A stretch of 64,000 nucleotides of DNA from Larkinella terrae (GCF_009668025.1 NZ_WJXZ01000001.1:363814-427813), one strand, 5' to 3'. Positions 51,847 to 61,939 are shown, counted from the first letter of the stretch. The notes: generated by a model from the letters alone, not told the origin. A program made the numbers and translations.

Positions 51847-53220
51847 TCAGGCTTGTATACTGGAAACGACGGTTTCTGAATCCGGCTGCGAAATCCGGAA
51901 GGGTTGTCGTTTCCAGTATGTCAATGAACGCCAGGCCCATTCCAGCGGCCCGAAATAGAAAAACCGCAACCACAACGAACTGAAAACCAGCTGGAAGGCC
52001 CAAACACCAGCGACGACGTAAAAGAGTTGGTAATACGTCAGCCGGCCGAAATTTCCCAAACCGTACCCAAAGAAAATGAAGGTGCAGATGAGCGTCTGCA
52101 TCACGTAATTGCTGAATGCCATCTGCCCAACGGCGGCTAGTGCGCCCGTCAGCCAGCGCAGCCAGCCCGATTTATAGATGATCATGATCAGGCCGACATG
52201 ACCCAGCGCCATTGTCACCCGGCGAATGTCGTAGGTCATGCGGTTTGGAGGCAAAAAGTGACTATCCAGGTAACGTCCAAAATCGCCGTGCGCGAGGGTA
52301 GTTTCCTGGTGCACCCACCAGCCGAGCGGAATGCCAATCCCGTAGCCAATCAGCAGCATGGCGAGGTAACCGCGCCGTCGGAGCCGACCGGTGAAGACTC
52401 CCAGTTTGTACAGCGCCATTCCCAGAAACATCATTCCGATGACATCCCAAAAATAAACCTCGTACATAACCGATGACTGAATTTTGGTGTTGATGGGTAA
52501 ATAATAGGCCCAAACCGTCGGATAACCGGAGCGTACATTTTTAATTTCATCGTTGATCTTTTTCTGATCCGGTTTACCATTTTTCACGACGGTTTCCCAG
52601 GCTTTTTTATCGTCTTTCTGCTTATCGGTTAGTTTCTTTTTCTGTTTTTCGAGCGCGACTACTTTCAGATAAGCTTCCCGTTTCCCCCTCATATCCTGAA
52701 ACCGCAGGTGGCCTTTAAAGATGAGCATTCCGAAACAAACCAGACTGGCCAGCAGCAGGTACCGGGGTGCCAGTTTGCGAAAGGGAAAGAGAAATAAACC
52801 GCAGAGGCCATAGGCATACAATATGTCGCCCGTCCAGAGCAGAACGTACGCATCGATGACGCCGAACAAAACCATCCACAAAATCCGGCGGTAATAAATA
52901 TCGGCGATTGACAACCCAGCCGAATGCTCTTTTCGCGTAGTCAGTAGAATGACACCTGCCCCGAAAAGCATGGAAAACAACGCCCGCATTTTACCGGAAA
53001 ACAGGATTTCGATGACCTGATGGGTCAGGTAATTCGCATCGCCGGGGTGATCGAACTTCAACGATCCAAGGATTCCTTCCGGCAGTCCGAAATACGGAAT
53101 ATTCATCATCAGGATGCCCAGCAAAGCCACTCCACGAATTACATCGATGGAGCGAATGCGGTCGGCACGGTCTACCGGGCGCGGGGTTTCCGCCGTTGCG
53201 GTACTAGCAGGAGTTTCCAT
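51847..53220 (-). CDS. DUF418 family (YeiB-like) polytopic membrane protein
   Basis: A 457-residue membrane protein with about ten hydrophobic segments. RIRSIDVIRGVALLGILMMNIPYF near the N-terminus is the family's signature (shared with HGSNAT-like acyltransferases), and the DUF418 C-terminal region appears as MAFSNYVMQTLICTFIFFGYGLGNFGRL. A charged cytoplasmic-type insert (EKQKKKLTDKQKDDKKAWE) sits in the middle. The biochemical role is unknown; acyl transfer has been suggested for relatives. It stands as a single minus-strand gene. Confidence 0.88.
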   Translation of the reverse strand: METPASTATAETPRPVDRADRIRSIDVIRGVALLGILMMNIPYFGLPEGILGSLKFDHPGDANYLTHQVIEILFSGKMRALFSMLFGAGVILLTTRKEHSAGLSIADIYYRRILWMVLFGVIDAYVLLWTGDILYAYGLCGLFLFPFRKLAPRYLLLASLVCFGMLIFKGHLRFQDMRGKREAYLKVVALEKQKKKLTDKQKDDKKAWETVVKNGKPDQKKINDEIKNVRSGYPTVWAYYLPINTKIQSSVMYEVYFWDVIGMMFLGMALYKLGVFTGRLRRRGYLAMLLIGYGIGIPLGWWVHQETTLAHGDFGRYLDSHFLPPNRMTYDIRRVTMALGHVGLIMIIYKSGWLRWLTGALAAVGQMAFSNYVMQTLICTFIFFGYGLGNFGRLTYYQLFYVVAGVWAFQLVFSSLWLRFFYFGPLEWAWRSLTYWKRQPFRISQPDSETVVSSIQA

Positions 53221-53332
53221 GTACGACGGAAATTGGCTTGAAAATCAGCTTCTTTGGGGTAATTAGCTACGAATCTGACACAAATCCAACTCCCGAATGG
53301 GTGATTTTAGGATTCGGTCGTACGGTCGGAAC

Positions 53333-56300
53333 TCATTCAGATAATGGTTTATGCATTTCCGTCAGTAAGCCGAGAATCAGCTTAATTTCCGAATGAATAC
53401 CTTCCAGCAATTCATTGACTTTTTTATTGTCAAAACTTTCCATGTACTCCAGCGTGCGGGCCATATTGGCCAGATTCGCCATTCCGGCACTGGCCGCCAT
53501 TCCGTAGAGTTTATGACCGGTGGCTTTTAATCCCGCCAAATCCGTTTTTTCCGCCTGTCGGACAATCGCGGACATGGACTTTTTCAACTCATTCCCGGCC
53601 GCTTCAACCAGTTCGCCAACAAATTCGTCATCGTAATCGGCCATTTTCCGGATCGTTTCCGGGTTAAAGTGCGCCGTTGGCTCATCGGAATCCGGCGGTT
53701 GCGGAACGGTTTTCGGCTTGGGAACCAGCCATTGATCGAACAGCAGACTGATCGATTTTTCAACGATGGGTTTGGTCAGAAAGTCATCCATACCGGCCTC
53801 CAGGCATTTTTCCCGTTCGCCTTTCACCGTTCCCGCCGTTAAGGCGATGATTGGAACACGTCCCTCCAGCTCCATTTCCCGGATGCGTTGCGTGGCCTCG
53901 TAGCCATTCATCAGCGGCATCTGAATATCCATCAGAATCAGATCCGGTTTTTCCCGACTGTAACATTCCACCGCTTCCAGACCGTTGGTGGCTTCCAGAA
54001 TCCGGGCTTTTGGAGCGATTCGGCCCACAATTACTTTTGCCAGCAACTGATTGATTTTATTATCCTCCACAATCAAAACCTTCACCGGCGTCGTCGCTAC
54101 CTCGGTTTGCGGATTAAGCGGGCTCGGGATCGGATGATCCTTCGGTTGCACCAATCGCTGCAATGCCTGATACAACTCATTCATTTTGATCGGTTTCACC
54201 AACCGCTGCGGAATTTCCAGTTCTTCGCAGGTCCGAATGATTTTCTCGTCATCGGCCGAACTGTGCAGCAAGACAATGGGCTGTTCTTTCGCCGACGGGT
54301 AAACATCCGTTCGTATTTTGCGGATCGTTTCCAGCCCGTCCATGAACGGCATGTGGTAATCCATCAGAATGACGTCGTACTTTTTTTTCTGCGCCAGCAA
54401 TTGAAGCGCTTCAAAACCGTTGCCGGCTTCCTTCACGCCAATCCCTTTCGGGACTAATAATTGCCGTACAATCAGTCGATTGTGTTCATTATCATCCACA
54501 ATCAGAACGTTTCGGATCGATTCAATACCCTGCCAGACTACACGACTGCCCGGCTCGGTTTTAAAGCGGATTTCGAAGAAAAAGCAACTGCCTTCGCCGG
54601 GGGTACTGGTGAGTTGCAACTGGCATCCCATCAACCCCAGCAGTTTGTTGGAGATGGTCAGCCCGAGCCCGGTTCCGCCGTATTTTTTCGTGGTAGACGG
54701 ATCGGCCTGCGAAAACGCATCAAATATTTTTTCCTGCATTTCCGGTTTAATCCCAATACCGGTATCGCGTACCTCAAACCGAAAATCGACATACTCTGCA
54801 TTCGGGTCGCTGATGGCCGAAATTTTGAGTTCAATTTCTCCCTTTTCGGTAAACTTCACCGCATTGCCCAGCAGGTTAAGCAGCACCTGTTTTAAGCGCA
54901 CTGAATCGACAAAGACCAACCGGGGTAAATCGGCGGTAACATTCAGCAGCACTTCAATGCCTTTGTTTTGGGTCTGATACGTAATAATATCCGCAACCTG
55001 GCTGCTGATTTCGTAAAGATCCGCTTTTTCAATGGCCAATTCCAGCTTACCGGCTTCTATTTTGGAGAAATCCAGAATGTCGTTGACAATGCTCAGCAAC
55101 GCATTGGCGGATTGGTTAATAATGGACAAATACTGCTCCTGCGTTGAATTGAGCGATGTTTTTAATACTAAATCCGTAAAACCGATCACCCCATTCAGAG
55201 GTGTCCGGATTTCGTGACTCATGTTTGCCAGAAATTCCGATTTGGCGACGCTGGCCTGCTCGGCCAGCACTTTGGCTTTTTTCAGTTCGTCCCGTTGCAA
55301 ACAAATTTCGGTAATGTCCTGCGTAAACATCATGATACCGCCGATTGAGCCATCGAACTGATACCAGGGTCTGACTTCCCAGCGCAGAAACTGGTCATGA
55401 TCCCATCCGTCGGGCCGCCAGATATCTTCGTTGTTTTTTTCCACGGCCCCTTCTACGCAGCGTGCATGAATGGCCTTCCATTCATTCGACATATTCGGAA
55501 AGACGTCATAATGGGAAACGCCAATGACACTGCCCGATAAGTGATATTCTTCCATCCAGCGATGGCTGACGGCAATGTATTTAATCTCCCGGTCGAACAT
55601 GGCTACGGCCGCCGGGGCGTGTTCGACAAAAGCCGCAAGCCTTAATTTTTCGTTGACTAACGCCTGTTCCGCTTTCTTTTTTTCGTCAATATCCTGAATG
55701 GTGCCATACAATCGCCGGTATTTTCCGTCCACAAATTCGGGTGTTCCCAATACCCGAACCCAGGCGGGCCGCCCGGTTGTCGTAACGATCTGAAGTTCCA
55801 GATCATAGGGAATATTTTCCTGCCGGGAACGCGTAATGGCTTTGATGATCTGTTCGTGATTTTTCCCTCTGAAAAAGGAAATTGCCGACTCATAATCCGG
55901 AACATAGTTGTCCGGAACTTCATGAATGGCTTTGGTAACCGCCGACCAGTAAACCTTCCTTTCGGACACATTCACTTCCCAGGTTCCGATTCGGGCAGCT
56001 ACGTTGGTTTGCTCCAGCATTTCCTTCGTCCGATTCAAATCAGACTCCAGTTGGTGCCTCCGGGTAATATCAATGGCGTTGCCGATGACGAACGTATCGC
56101 CGTTCAGTTCTTTTTCCAGAATATTGTTGAACAGCCAGATCAGCTGCGACCCGTCTTTGTGCAGCGTATGCATCAATCCGCTGGCTTTTCCGGTCTGGCC
56201 GATGGTTTGCAAATACCGGGTGAGCCCCTCCTGCTGTTCCTCCGGAGCAATGTCGAACAAACGACGACCAACTAATTCCTGCGGCTCATACCCCAGCGCA

Positions 56301-57253
56301 TGCGCGCCCGCGCTGTTCACCGTCAGTAATTTCCCCTCCAGATCGTGGATGCACATCAAGCCCTGGGAGTTTTCGAAAAACGAGCGAAACCTGTTTTCTG
56401 ACTGGTGCAACTGAAGCTCCCGTTGCACCACCTCGGTAATGTTCCGGGCAATGGCAAACAGGTAACCCGTGGCGGGTTCGGGTGTGGCCACCCACTCAAG
56501 ATGGCAATACGTGCCATTTTTACACCGGAACCGGTGGAAAAAATTGACGGTTAGCATGCCCGATGCCAGCTTGTCAATTTCCTGTTGGGTGGTCAGCAGA
56601 TCGTCCGGGTGAACCAGATCGAAGAACGAAGTGCGCAACAGGTACGATTCGCTCCACCCCAGCACCTGGTGAAAAGCCGGATTTAGTTTTTTGAAAAAAC
56701 CGTCTGTCCCGGCCACACAAATCAGGTCGTTGGAAAGCGCAAAAAGATTTCCGAGGTATTTCAGCTCCTGCTTTTGCCGGTGTTCCACAATCATCTCGAT
56801 TGCTACGTCGGCCAGTAACCGCAGGGATTTGAGCTGGCTTTCGGTCAGTTTCCGGGGAATGCGATCCAGCACACAAAGCGTACCCAGGTTGTAGCCATCG
56901 GGATCGGTCAACGGATAGCCCGCATAAAACCGGATGTTGGGATTGGAGGTTACCAGCGGATTTTCTTTAAAGCGGACATCCATCGTGGCATCTTCCACCT
57001 CCATGAGCGCATTATCCATGATCGTATACCGGCAAAAAGCGATATCCCGACTGGTTTCCGGATCATCGAGACCAATGCGGGATTTGAACCATTGGCGCTT
57101 CTCATCCAGCAGGGAAACCAGCGAAATAGGGACTTCACAAATCAGAGAGGCCAGTTCGGTCAGCCGGTCAAACTCTTTCCCCGGTTGCGTATCCAGGATT
57201 TGATAGCGGTATAAGGCACTTAATCGTTCCGTTTCGTTTGCGGGAATTGGCAT
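53333..57253 (-). CDS. Hybrid sensor histidine kinase: GAF, four PAS, HisKA/HATPase, two receivers, Hpt
   Basis: A 1306-residue cytoplasmic protein with no membrane segment. Order: GAF (about 20-155), PAS domains at about 165-275, 285-400, 410-525 and 535-650, then the histidine kinase core with His680 in ANMSHEIRTPLNGVIGF and ATPase blocks LLGNAVKFTEKGE, FEVRDTGIGIKPE and GTGLGLTISNKLLGLM. Receiver 1 has Asp965 (VILMDYHMPFMDG) and receiver 2 Asp1109 (LILMDIQMPLMNG). A C-terminal Hpt domain has His1247 (GHKLYGMAASAG). This is a full phosphorelay in one chain. No adjacent output regulator is present. The PAS/GAF set suggests redox or small-ligand sensing, not determined. Confidence 0.94.
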   Translation of the reverse strand: MPIPANETERLSALYRYQILDTQPGKEFDRLTELASLICEVPISLVSLLDEKRQWFKSRIGLDDPETSRDIAFCRYTIMDNALMEVEDATMDVRFKENPLVTSNPNIRFYAGYPLTDPDGYNLGTLCVLDRIPRKLTESQLKSLRLLADVAIEMIVEHRQKQELKYLGNLFALSNDLICVAGTDGFFKKLNPAFHQVLGWSESYLLRTSFFDLVHPDDLLTTQQEIDKLASGMLTVNFFHRFRCKNGTYCHLEWVATPEPATGYLFAIARNITEVVQRELQLHQSENRFRSFFENSQGLMCIHDLEGKLLTVNSAGAHALGYEPQELVGRRLFDIAPEEQQEGLTRYLQTIGQTGKASGLMHTLHKDGSQLIWLFNNILEKELNGDTFVIGNAIDITRRHQLESDLNRTKEMLEQTNVAARIGTWEVNVSERKVYWSAVTKAIHEVPDNYVPDYESAISFFRGKNHEQIIKAITRSRQENIPYDLELQIVTTTGRPAWVRVLGTPEFVDGKYRRLYGTIQDIDEKKKAEQALVNEKLRLAAFVEHAPAAVAMFDREIKYIAVSHRWMEEYHLSGSVIGVSHYDVFPNMSNEWKAIHARCVEGAVEKNNEDIWRPDGWDHDQFLRWEVRPWYQFDGSIGGIMMFTQDITEICLQRDELKKAKVLAEQASVAKSEFLANMSHEIRTPLNGVIGFTDLVLKTSLNSTQEQYLSIINQSANALLSIVNDILDFSKIEAGKLELAIEKADLYEISSQVADIITYQTQNKGIEVLLNVTADLPRLVFVDSVRLKQVLLNLLGNAVKFTEKGEIELKISAISDPNAEYVDFRFEVRDTGIGIKPEMQEKIFDAFSQADPSTTKKYGGTGLGLTISNKLLGLMGCQLQLTSTPGEGSCFFFEIRFKTEPGSRVVWQGIESIRNVLIVDDNEHNRLIVRQLLVPKGIGVKEAGNGFEALQLLAQKKKYDVILMDYHMPFMDGLETIRKIRTDVYPSAKEQPIVLLHSSADDEKIIRTCEELEIPQRLVKPIKMNELYQALQRLVQPKDHPIPSPLNPQTEVATTPVKVLIVEDNKINQLLAKVIVGRIAPKARILEATNGLEAVECYSREKPDLILMDIQMPLMNGYEATQRIREMELEGRVPIIALTAGTVKGEREKCLEAGMDDFLTKPIVEKSISLLFDQWLVPKPKTVPQPPDSDEPTAHFNPETIRKMADYDDEFVGELVEAAGNELKKSMSAIVRQAEKTDLAGLKATGHKLYGMAASAGMANLANMARTLEYMESFDNKKVNELLEGIHSEIKLILGLLTEMHKPLSE

Positions 57254-57555
57254 GGCACTTTATGCGTCAAAAAAACTACCATAATGAATAGCATTTTTTA
57301 GGCCAAGTTACCAATATACGTAATCCGTATTCATAAATTAATCCGGAGTAAGAATCTCGCTCCGGAAAAGCCGTTCTATTCATGAATTCAGGACTACAGA
57401 ATGCGTAAAAAACTGATTATTATTACTTTGTCTAATATCAAATTAAGTTTACCCAAGCGTCTTTTGAGCAGCTTTAGTAGCTGCTATTGGAATAAGGATG
57501 ACAAATACTTGTATAATCTAAGTTTAGGTTGTTTCTGCGGTCGCTTTTTGAGGGG
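57254..57555. other. Gap between the hybrid kinase and the ABC permease
   Basis: These 302 bases lie upstream of the kinase and downstream of the permease (both minus strand). A small 7-bp hairpin (TCCGGAG/CTCCGGA) is at about 57342-57366. AT-rich sequence at 57260-57340 fits the kinase promoter. At the far end GGGGCTACCCC overlaps the permease stop codon. No gene is evident. Confidence 0.4.
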
Positions 57556-58905
57556 CTACCCCCGGTTTTTAAATACACTTTCGTACGTTTTGTAAATGAG
57601 GTCTTTATCGCCGGGAAGAAATCGGCCGAACAAATACCAGACAACAGCCGATAAGCCAAAACAAAGTAACAAAGTAGTAACAACGGTTTTCAGCGCCAGG
57701 GCCGTCAGTATAATCAGGATAAAAGCGGAAAGAATACTCCATCCGTTTACATTATTTTTAACCTGCCCAAAGTTTAGGCTGTTATGAACGAAAAAAGCTT
57801 TATAAAGTGAGAAGATCAACCCATTCAAAATAAGTAGGAGCGTAATAATAAGATAAAACAAGGCAAATTCAAGATTCAGTCGCCTTAAAAAAATGAGAAC
57901 GCCTATCGTCACAATCAGGTCAATGAGAAGCGGTAATGCGATCAATTGCAGATACATTCGGTAGATTTCCGAGCGTTTTCCGAGGGCTCGATTGATCCAT
58001 AATGCCGGAAAAAAGCCCCAGCTATTATTGGCAACGTAAGTGAATAGGATCAGTGGGGAAACGTATAACATGAACACTAAATTAGTCATCAGAAACTCGC
58101 TGGTTAATGTTTTTCCAGTTAAGGAAAGGAAGATTGCTTTCATTAATACACCAAAAGCGAACGCTTTCCGGGCTTTTGCATTATTGATAAAAGCGGTGTA
58201 AACCGGGGATAGAATGCTAATTCTCAACACTGAACTCATTGTATCTTTCTGTTCTTCCGTTGCCCGATCCACAAAATATAAAAGTGTACATTGGCTGACT
58301 AAACCTAGGGTCAACGCGCCTGATAAAGTTGTGTTCTGAAGACGCCAATGCCAGACAAGAAAACCGATAGTCAGACTCAATAACAACCAGCTTATCAGAA
58401 ATAGCACCTGTTTGCGATGGGCCGATTCAAGAAATGCTTTTACCAATTGCACGAAGACCATCACATTTCCAAGCAACAGGAGCGAACAGACTAAATGCAG
58501 GTTGGTATATGTATTCGAGAACACATTTAGAATGAAGTAGGGAATAACCGTACCGACAAAGGATACTGTAAAGATGTCATAGAACACATTCGCCAGCCAC
58601 AGCTCCCGGAAACGAATCGGAAACGCGCTCGAAACCAGTTTTGACCGTTGCTGATAGGCCGGAAAGAACTCCATAAATGCCCAGGTACCGCAGACAAAAC
58701 CGTTGACTGTCAATATTAAATGGACCGGATTGATTCCGACCCTGTCGTTAGTAGCCGCCACATCGATCAACCAGCCAGCAACGCCCGCGCCCAACGCCAG
58801 TGTTACCAGATAAACGATCTGTAGGACCAAGCCAGCGATCGACTCTGCGTTTTTGAAGTAATTGATAAACCGCCTGCGAAGAGCGAAAAGAAGTACCGGC
58901 AACAT
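57556..58905 (-). CDS. ABC transporter permease, DUF5687-like
   Basis: A 449-residue protein from the ATG at 58903-58905 (MLPVLLFALRRRFINYF); a TTG at 58929 would overlap the ATPase gene by 14 bases. It has about twelve hydrophobic segments and the DUF5687-type start FALRRRFINYFKNAESIAG, with NGFVCGTWAFMEFFPAYQQRSK, known from Bacteroidota ABC-2-like permeases. It partners with the ATPase encoded 10 bases upstream. The substrate is unknown; no peptide or bacteriocin precursor was seen nearby. The stop codon is embedded in a small G/C hairpin. Confidence 0.82.
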   Translation of the reverse strand: MLPVLLFALRRRFINYFKNAESIAGLVLQIVYLVTLALGAGVAGWLIDVAATNDRVGINPVHLILTVNGFVCGTWAFMEFFPAYQQRSKLVSSAFPIRFRELWLANVFYDIFTVSFVGTVIPYFILNVFSNTYTNLHLVCSLLLLGNVMVFVQLVKAFLESAHRKQVLFLISWLLLSLTIGFLVWHWRLQNTTLSGALTLGLVSQCTLLYFVDRATEEQKDTMSSVLRISILSPVYTAFINNAKARKAFAFGVLMKAIFLSLTGKTLTSEFLMTNLVFMLYVSPLILFTYVANNSWGFFPALWINRALGKRSEIYRMYLQLIALPLLIDLIVTIGVLIFLRRLNLEFALFYLIITLLLILNGLIFSLYKAFFVHNSLNFGQVKNNVNGWSILSAFILIILTALALKTVVTTLLLCFGLSAVVWYLFGRFLPGDKDLIYKTYESVFKNRG

Positions 58906-58915
58906 AGTTCGGTGT

Positions 58916-59665
58916 TTAAATCCAGTCAAAGGTGGTCTGTTTGGTCTTCGGAGCTAAAAGCTCAAATAGCGCTTCGCTAATTACTTTCGTCCCCTGCTCG
59001 GTAAACTTCGCCAGTTCACCGTTAAATTTGATTTGTGTATCGTCCAGCACCAGAATGCGGCTGGCTATCTCCTCAATGTAACTCAGGTCGTGCGAAGCGA
59101 TCAGAATGATGCGGTCAGCCCGGCGATAGGTTTGCAAAAAAGAAATCAATTGTCGGACGGCTACCGGATCAAGGCCTGCAAACGGTTCGTCCAGAATCAA
59201 CACCGACGGCGTGTTCAGAATCGCTCCGCAAAGGCTGATTTTTTTAATCATCCCGGTTGAATACTGGCTGATCTTCTTTTTCAGAACGCTGGCATCATCA
59301 AAAAAGAAATTGGTCAAATCAGTCGAGCGTTTTTTAAACGTTGACTCATCGAGCCGATGAATCAGACCTTTAAAACGCAGGTAGTCCGTTCCGGTAAATT
59401 CCGGAACCGGCGGAATGACGTCAGACACAATCCCCAATTCTTCTTTAAATGGAAGACGATCACCCGTCAATTCTTCGTCGTTGAAAAAGAATTGCCCGCT
59501 ATCGGGAGCGATCAGGTCGATCAGGCAGTTAAGCAGAGTCGTTTTTCCGGAGCCATTTTTACCCAGTAACCCAACGACATCTCCGCCCTGAAAAGCCAGA
59601 TTGATAGAATCGAGAACGGTTTTCTGGTGATACGATTTGCTGAGGTTGCTGATGACAAGTTCCAT
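58916..59665 (-). CDS. ABC transporter ATP-binding protein
   Basis: A 249-residue ATPase with Walker A GLLGKNGSGKTTLLNCL, a Q-loop region, a degenerate signature SQYSTGMIKKISLCGA (STGM in place of LSGG), Walker B VLILDEPFAGLDPVA and the switch His in LIASHDLSYIEEI. The deviating signature is common in export-type ABC-2 ATPases such as those paired with DUF5687 permeases. It heads a two-gene minus-strand operon with the permease. Confidence 0.92.
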   Translation of the reverse strand: MELVISNLSKSYHQKTVLDSINLAFQGGDVVGLLGKNGSGKTTLLNCLIDLIAPDSGQFFFNDEELTGDRLPFKEELGIVSDVIPPVPEFTGTDYLRFKGLIHRLDESTFKKRSTDLTNFFFDDASVLKKKISQYSTGMIKKISLCGAILNTPSVLILDEPFAGLDPVAVRQLISFLQTYRRADRIILIASHDLSYIEEIASRILVLDDTQIKFNGELAKFTEQGTKVISEALFELLAPKTKQTTFDWI

Positions 59666-59788
59666 CGGAGTGCGGTTTGCGGGATGGGCAAAGGTGGTGT
59701 CTAGTTGTCAGACGTTGATTTGCTCAAAAAGTCACATCAAAATTTCCCATGTTTTGTCAACTAGATAAAACTCGGTTTCCTAATGGCT

Positions 59789-59822
59789 CCAAAACAAAAA
59801 AGCCGGTCACAATGGCCGGCTT
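59789..59822 (-). terminator. Intrinsic terminator after purQ
   Basis: On the minus strand AGCCGG and CCGGCT form a 6-bp G/C stem with a 9-nt loop (59801-59821), followed by TTTTTTGTTTT. It lies 28 bases beyond the purQ stop and matches the direction of that gene. Confidence 0.78.
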
Positions 59823-59849
59823 CCCATATTCAATTATCAGATGTTGGCT

Positions 59850-60539
59850 TTACACCAAAACCGTATTCAGCAACTGCTCCAGGATCAGCCGACCGTCGGT
59901 ATTGCCCAACAGCGGATCGGCGGCCCGTTCGGGGTGGGGCATCAGGCCGAACACGTTTTTGCGCTCGTTCGACACGCCCGCGATATTGTCCAGACTGCCG
60001 TTCGGATTGGCTTCGTCGGTGATGTTACCGGCTTCGTCGCAATAGCGGAAAATGATCTGGTCGTTGTCGTTCAGCTCATTCAGCGTATCGGCATCGACAA
60101 AATACCGGCCCTCGCCGTGGGCAATGGGGATTTTATAGGCTTTCTCGTCCAGTCCGGCCGTCAGCAAAACGCTTTTCGACTGCGGACGGAGGTAGATGTT
60201 CTTGCAGACGTATTTCTGGTTGGTGTTCCGCAGCAGAACGCCCGGAACCAGCCGTGCTTCGGCCAGAATCTGGAAACCGTTACAGATTCCCATCAGGTAA
60301 CCGCCCCGCTCAGCGTGTTTGATCACCTCATTCATAATGGGCGAAAACCGGGCGACAGCGCCTGTGCGCAGGTAATCACCATAGGAAAAACCGCCGGGCA
60401 GAATGATGAAATCGCAACCCTGAAGATCGTGGTCTTTGTGCCAGAGTTTAACGACATTCTGCTTCAGTTGGTCACGCAGCGCGTCAACCGCGTCGTCGTC
60501 ACAATTGGAGCCGGGAAATACTACTACACCGAATTTCAT
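59850..60539 (-). CDS. purQ: Phosphoribosylformylglycinamidine synthase glutaminase subunit
   Basis: A 229-residue class I glutamine amidotransferase. It begins KFGVVVFPGSNCDDDAVDAL, has the oxyanion and nucleophile region ILPGGFSYGDYLRTGA and MGICNGFQILAE (Cys86), and ends with the His-Glu pair in GLMPHPERAADPLLG. It supplies ammonia to PurL/PurS for FGAM formation in purine synthesis, as a separate small subunit. A long hairpin (60673-60772) separates it from bshA upstream. Confidence 0.96.
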   Translation of the reverse strand: MKFGVVVFPGSNCDDDAVDALRDQLKQNVVKLWHKDHDLQGCDFIILPGGFSYGDYLRTGAVARFSPIMNEVIKHAERGGYLMGICNGFQILAEARLVPGVLLRNTNQKYVCKNIYLRPQSKSVLLTAGLDEKAYKIPIAHGEGRYFVDADTLNELNDNDQIIFRYCDEAGNITDEANPNGSLDNIAGVSNERKNVFGLMPHPERAADPLLGNTDGRLILEQLLNTVLV

Positions 60540-60672
60540 ACGTTCTTGATTTGTTGCAAAGGTAATACTTGTCAGCTAAAAGTCAGTTTATCGTTTCCGG
60601 TTTATCGTTTAGCTTTGAAGCTGCTATCCTGATTTTCAACAAGTACAGTACTTATGTCTGATAACTCTCATT

Positions 60673-60772
60673 CTTTCGTTTTCTGCCCCTAAATCCCCTA
60701 AAGGGGACTTCTTAAATCCGGATGTTTTTTGTCCAAGTCCCCTTTAGGGGATTTAGGGGCAGAAAGCGAAAG
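60673..60772. repeat. 38-bp-arm inverted repeat with 9-nt units, between bshA and purQ
   Basis: Arms 60673-60710 and 60735-60772 pair throughout except for one T-G wobble, around a 24-nt loop. The inner 30 bp are perfect. The arm holds two 9-nt near-repeats (CCCCTAAAT and CCCCTAAAG) before GGGGACTT, so CCCC and GGGG blocks can also pair within one arm. It lies in the 260-base gap after the bshA stop and before purQ on the minus strand. Confidence 0.85.
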
Positions 60773-60799
60773 TCCTACAGTATAAACCCTAAACTTCAG

Positions 60800-61939
60800 T
60801 TACAAAACCAGCGCCTGGCTTTCCAGGATCACTTTTTCGTAATAGGCTTCATACCGGGGCAGAATGCGGGAAATTTCAAACTCCTTCGCCCGCTCCAGCG
60901 CGTTGTGTTTGAAGGTCGGCAAATTGGCATCGTCCAGAATGTAGAGGGCATTTTGCACCATATCGTCTACATCGCCGACATTGCTCAGAAAACCGGTTAC
61001 GCCGTGGACGTTCAGTTCGGGCAAACCGCCCGCGTTCGACGTGATCAGCGGCACTTCGCAGGCCAGCGCTTCCAGAGCCGCCAATCCAAAACTCTCGTTT
61101 TCGGAAGGCATCAGAAACAAATCCGCCACCGACAGGACTTCTTCGACGGCGTCGAGTTTACCTAAAAACCGCACGTCGCCGTAAATGCCCATGTCGCGGC
61201 ACAGCTTTTCGATCCGCGCCCGCTCGGGGCCATCGCCCGACAGCAGTAATTTACTGGGAATTTCCTGATTGATTTTATTAAAAATATGAACGACATCGTC
61301 GATGCGTTTCACCCGCCGGAAATTCGAGGTGTGAACGATCAGTTTTTCGCCGTTCGGGCAGATCGCCATCTTGAAATGGTCTTTTTTCTGGCGCTTGAAC
61401 CGGTCGAGGTCGATAAAATTCGGAATCACTTCAATATCCCGCCGAATCGGAAACTGGTCGAGCGTTTCCTGCCGGAGATGTTCCGAAACCGCCGTGACAC
61501 CGTTCGACTCGTTGATGCTGAACGTCACCACTGGTTCATACGACGCATCTTTACCCACCAGCGTGATGTCGGTTCCGTGGAGCGTGGTCACAAACGGGAT
61601 ATGCCGCCCCTGCGACCGCAAAATCATCTGGGCCATGTAAGCCGCCGACGCGTGCGGAATGGCGTAATGAACGTGTAACAAATCCAGCTTTTCGTACTGC
61701 ACCACGTTCACAATCGAACTGGCGAGCGCCGTCTCGTAAGGTGGAAACTGAAACAGCGGGTAGGTCGGTATATTTACTTCATGGTAAAAAACGTTCTCGT
61801 TAAAAAAATCCAACCGGGGTGGTTGCTGGTAGGTAATGAAGTGAATTTTATGTCCAGCTTTTGCCAGGGCCTTCCCCAGCTCCGTCGCCACAACACCACT
61901 TCCCCCGAAGGTCGGGTAACAGACAATGCCAATTTTCAT
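60800..61939 (-). CDS. bshA: N-acetyl-alpha-D-glucosaminyl L-malate synthase
   Basis: A 379-residue GT4-type glycosyltransferase that matches BshA at the N-terminus (MKIGIVCYPTFGGSGVVATELG) and through HVHYAIPHASAAYMA, VTTLHGTDITLVG, NGVTAVSEHLRQET, VIPNFIDLDRFKR and PSENESFGLAALEALACEVPLI. It joins UDP-GlcNAc and malate, the first step in bacillithiol synthesis, a low-molecular-weight thiol used by many Bacteroidota. bshB and bshC are not in the window. The conserved GGSG and ExFG regions are intact. Confidence 0.95.
   Translation of the reverse strand: MKIGIVCYPTFGGSGVVATELGKALAKAGHKIHFITYQQPPRLDFFNENVFYHEVNIPTYPLFQFPPYETALASSIVNVVQYEKLDLLHVHYAIPHASAAYMAQMILRSQGRHIPFVTTLHGTDITLVGKDASYEPVVTFSINESNGVTAVSEHLRQETLDQFPIRRDIEVIPNFIDLDRFKRQKKDHFKMAICPNGEKLIVHTSNFRRVKRIDDVVHIFNKINQEIPSKLLLSGDGPERARIEKLCRDMGIYGDVRFLGKLDAVEEVLSVADLFLMPSENESFGLAALEALACEVPLITSNAGGLPELNVHGVTGFLSNVGDVDDMVQNALYILDDANLPTFKHNALERAKEFEISRILPRYEAYYEKVILESQALVL

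Noticed and set aside
57401-57595. A 64-codon plus-strand frame (MRKKLIIITLSNIKLS)
   Set aside because: The start looks signal-like, but the rest is random and it runs antisense into the end of the ABC permease gene.
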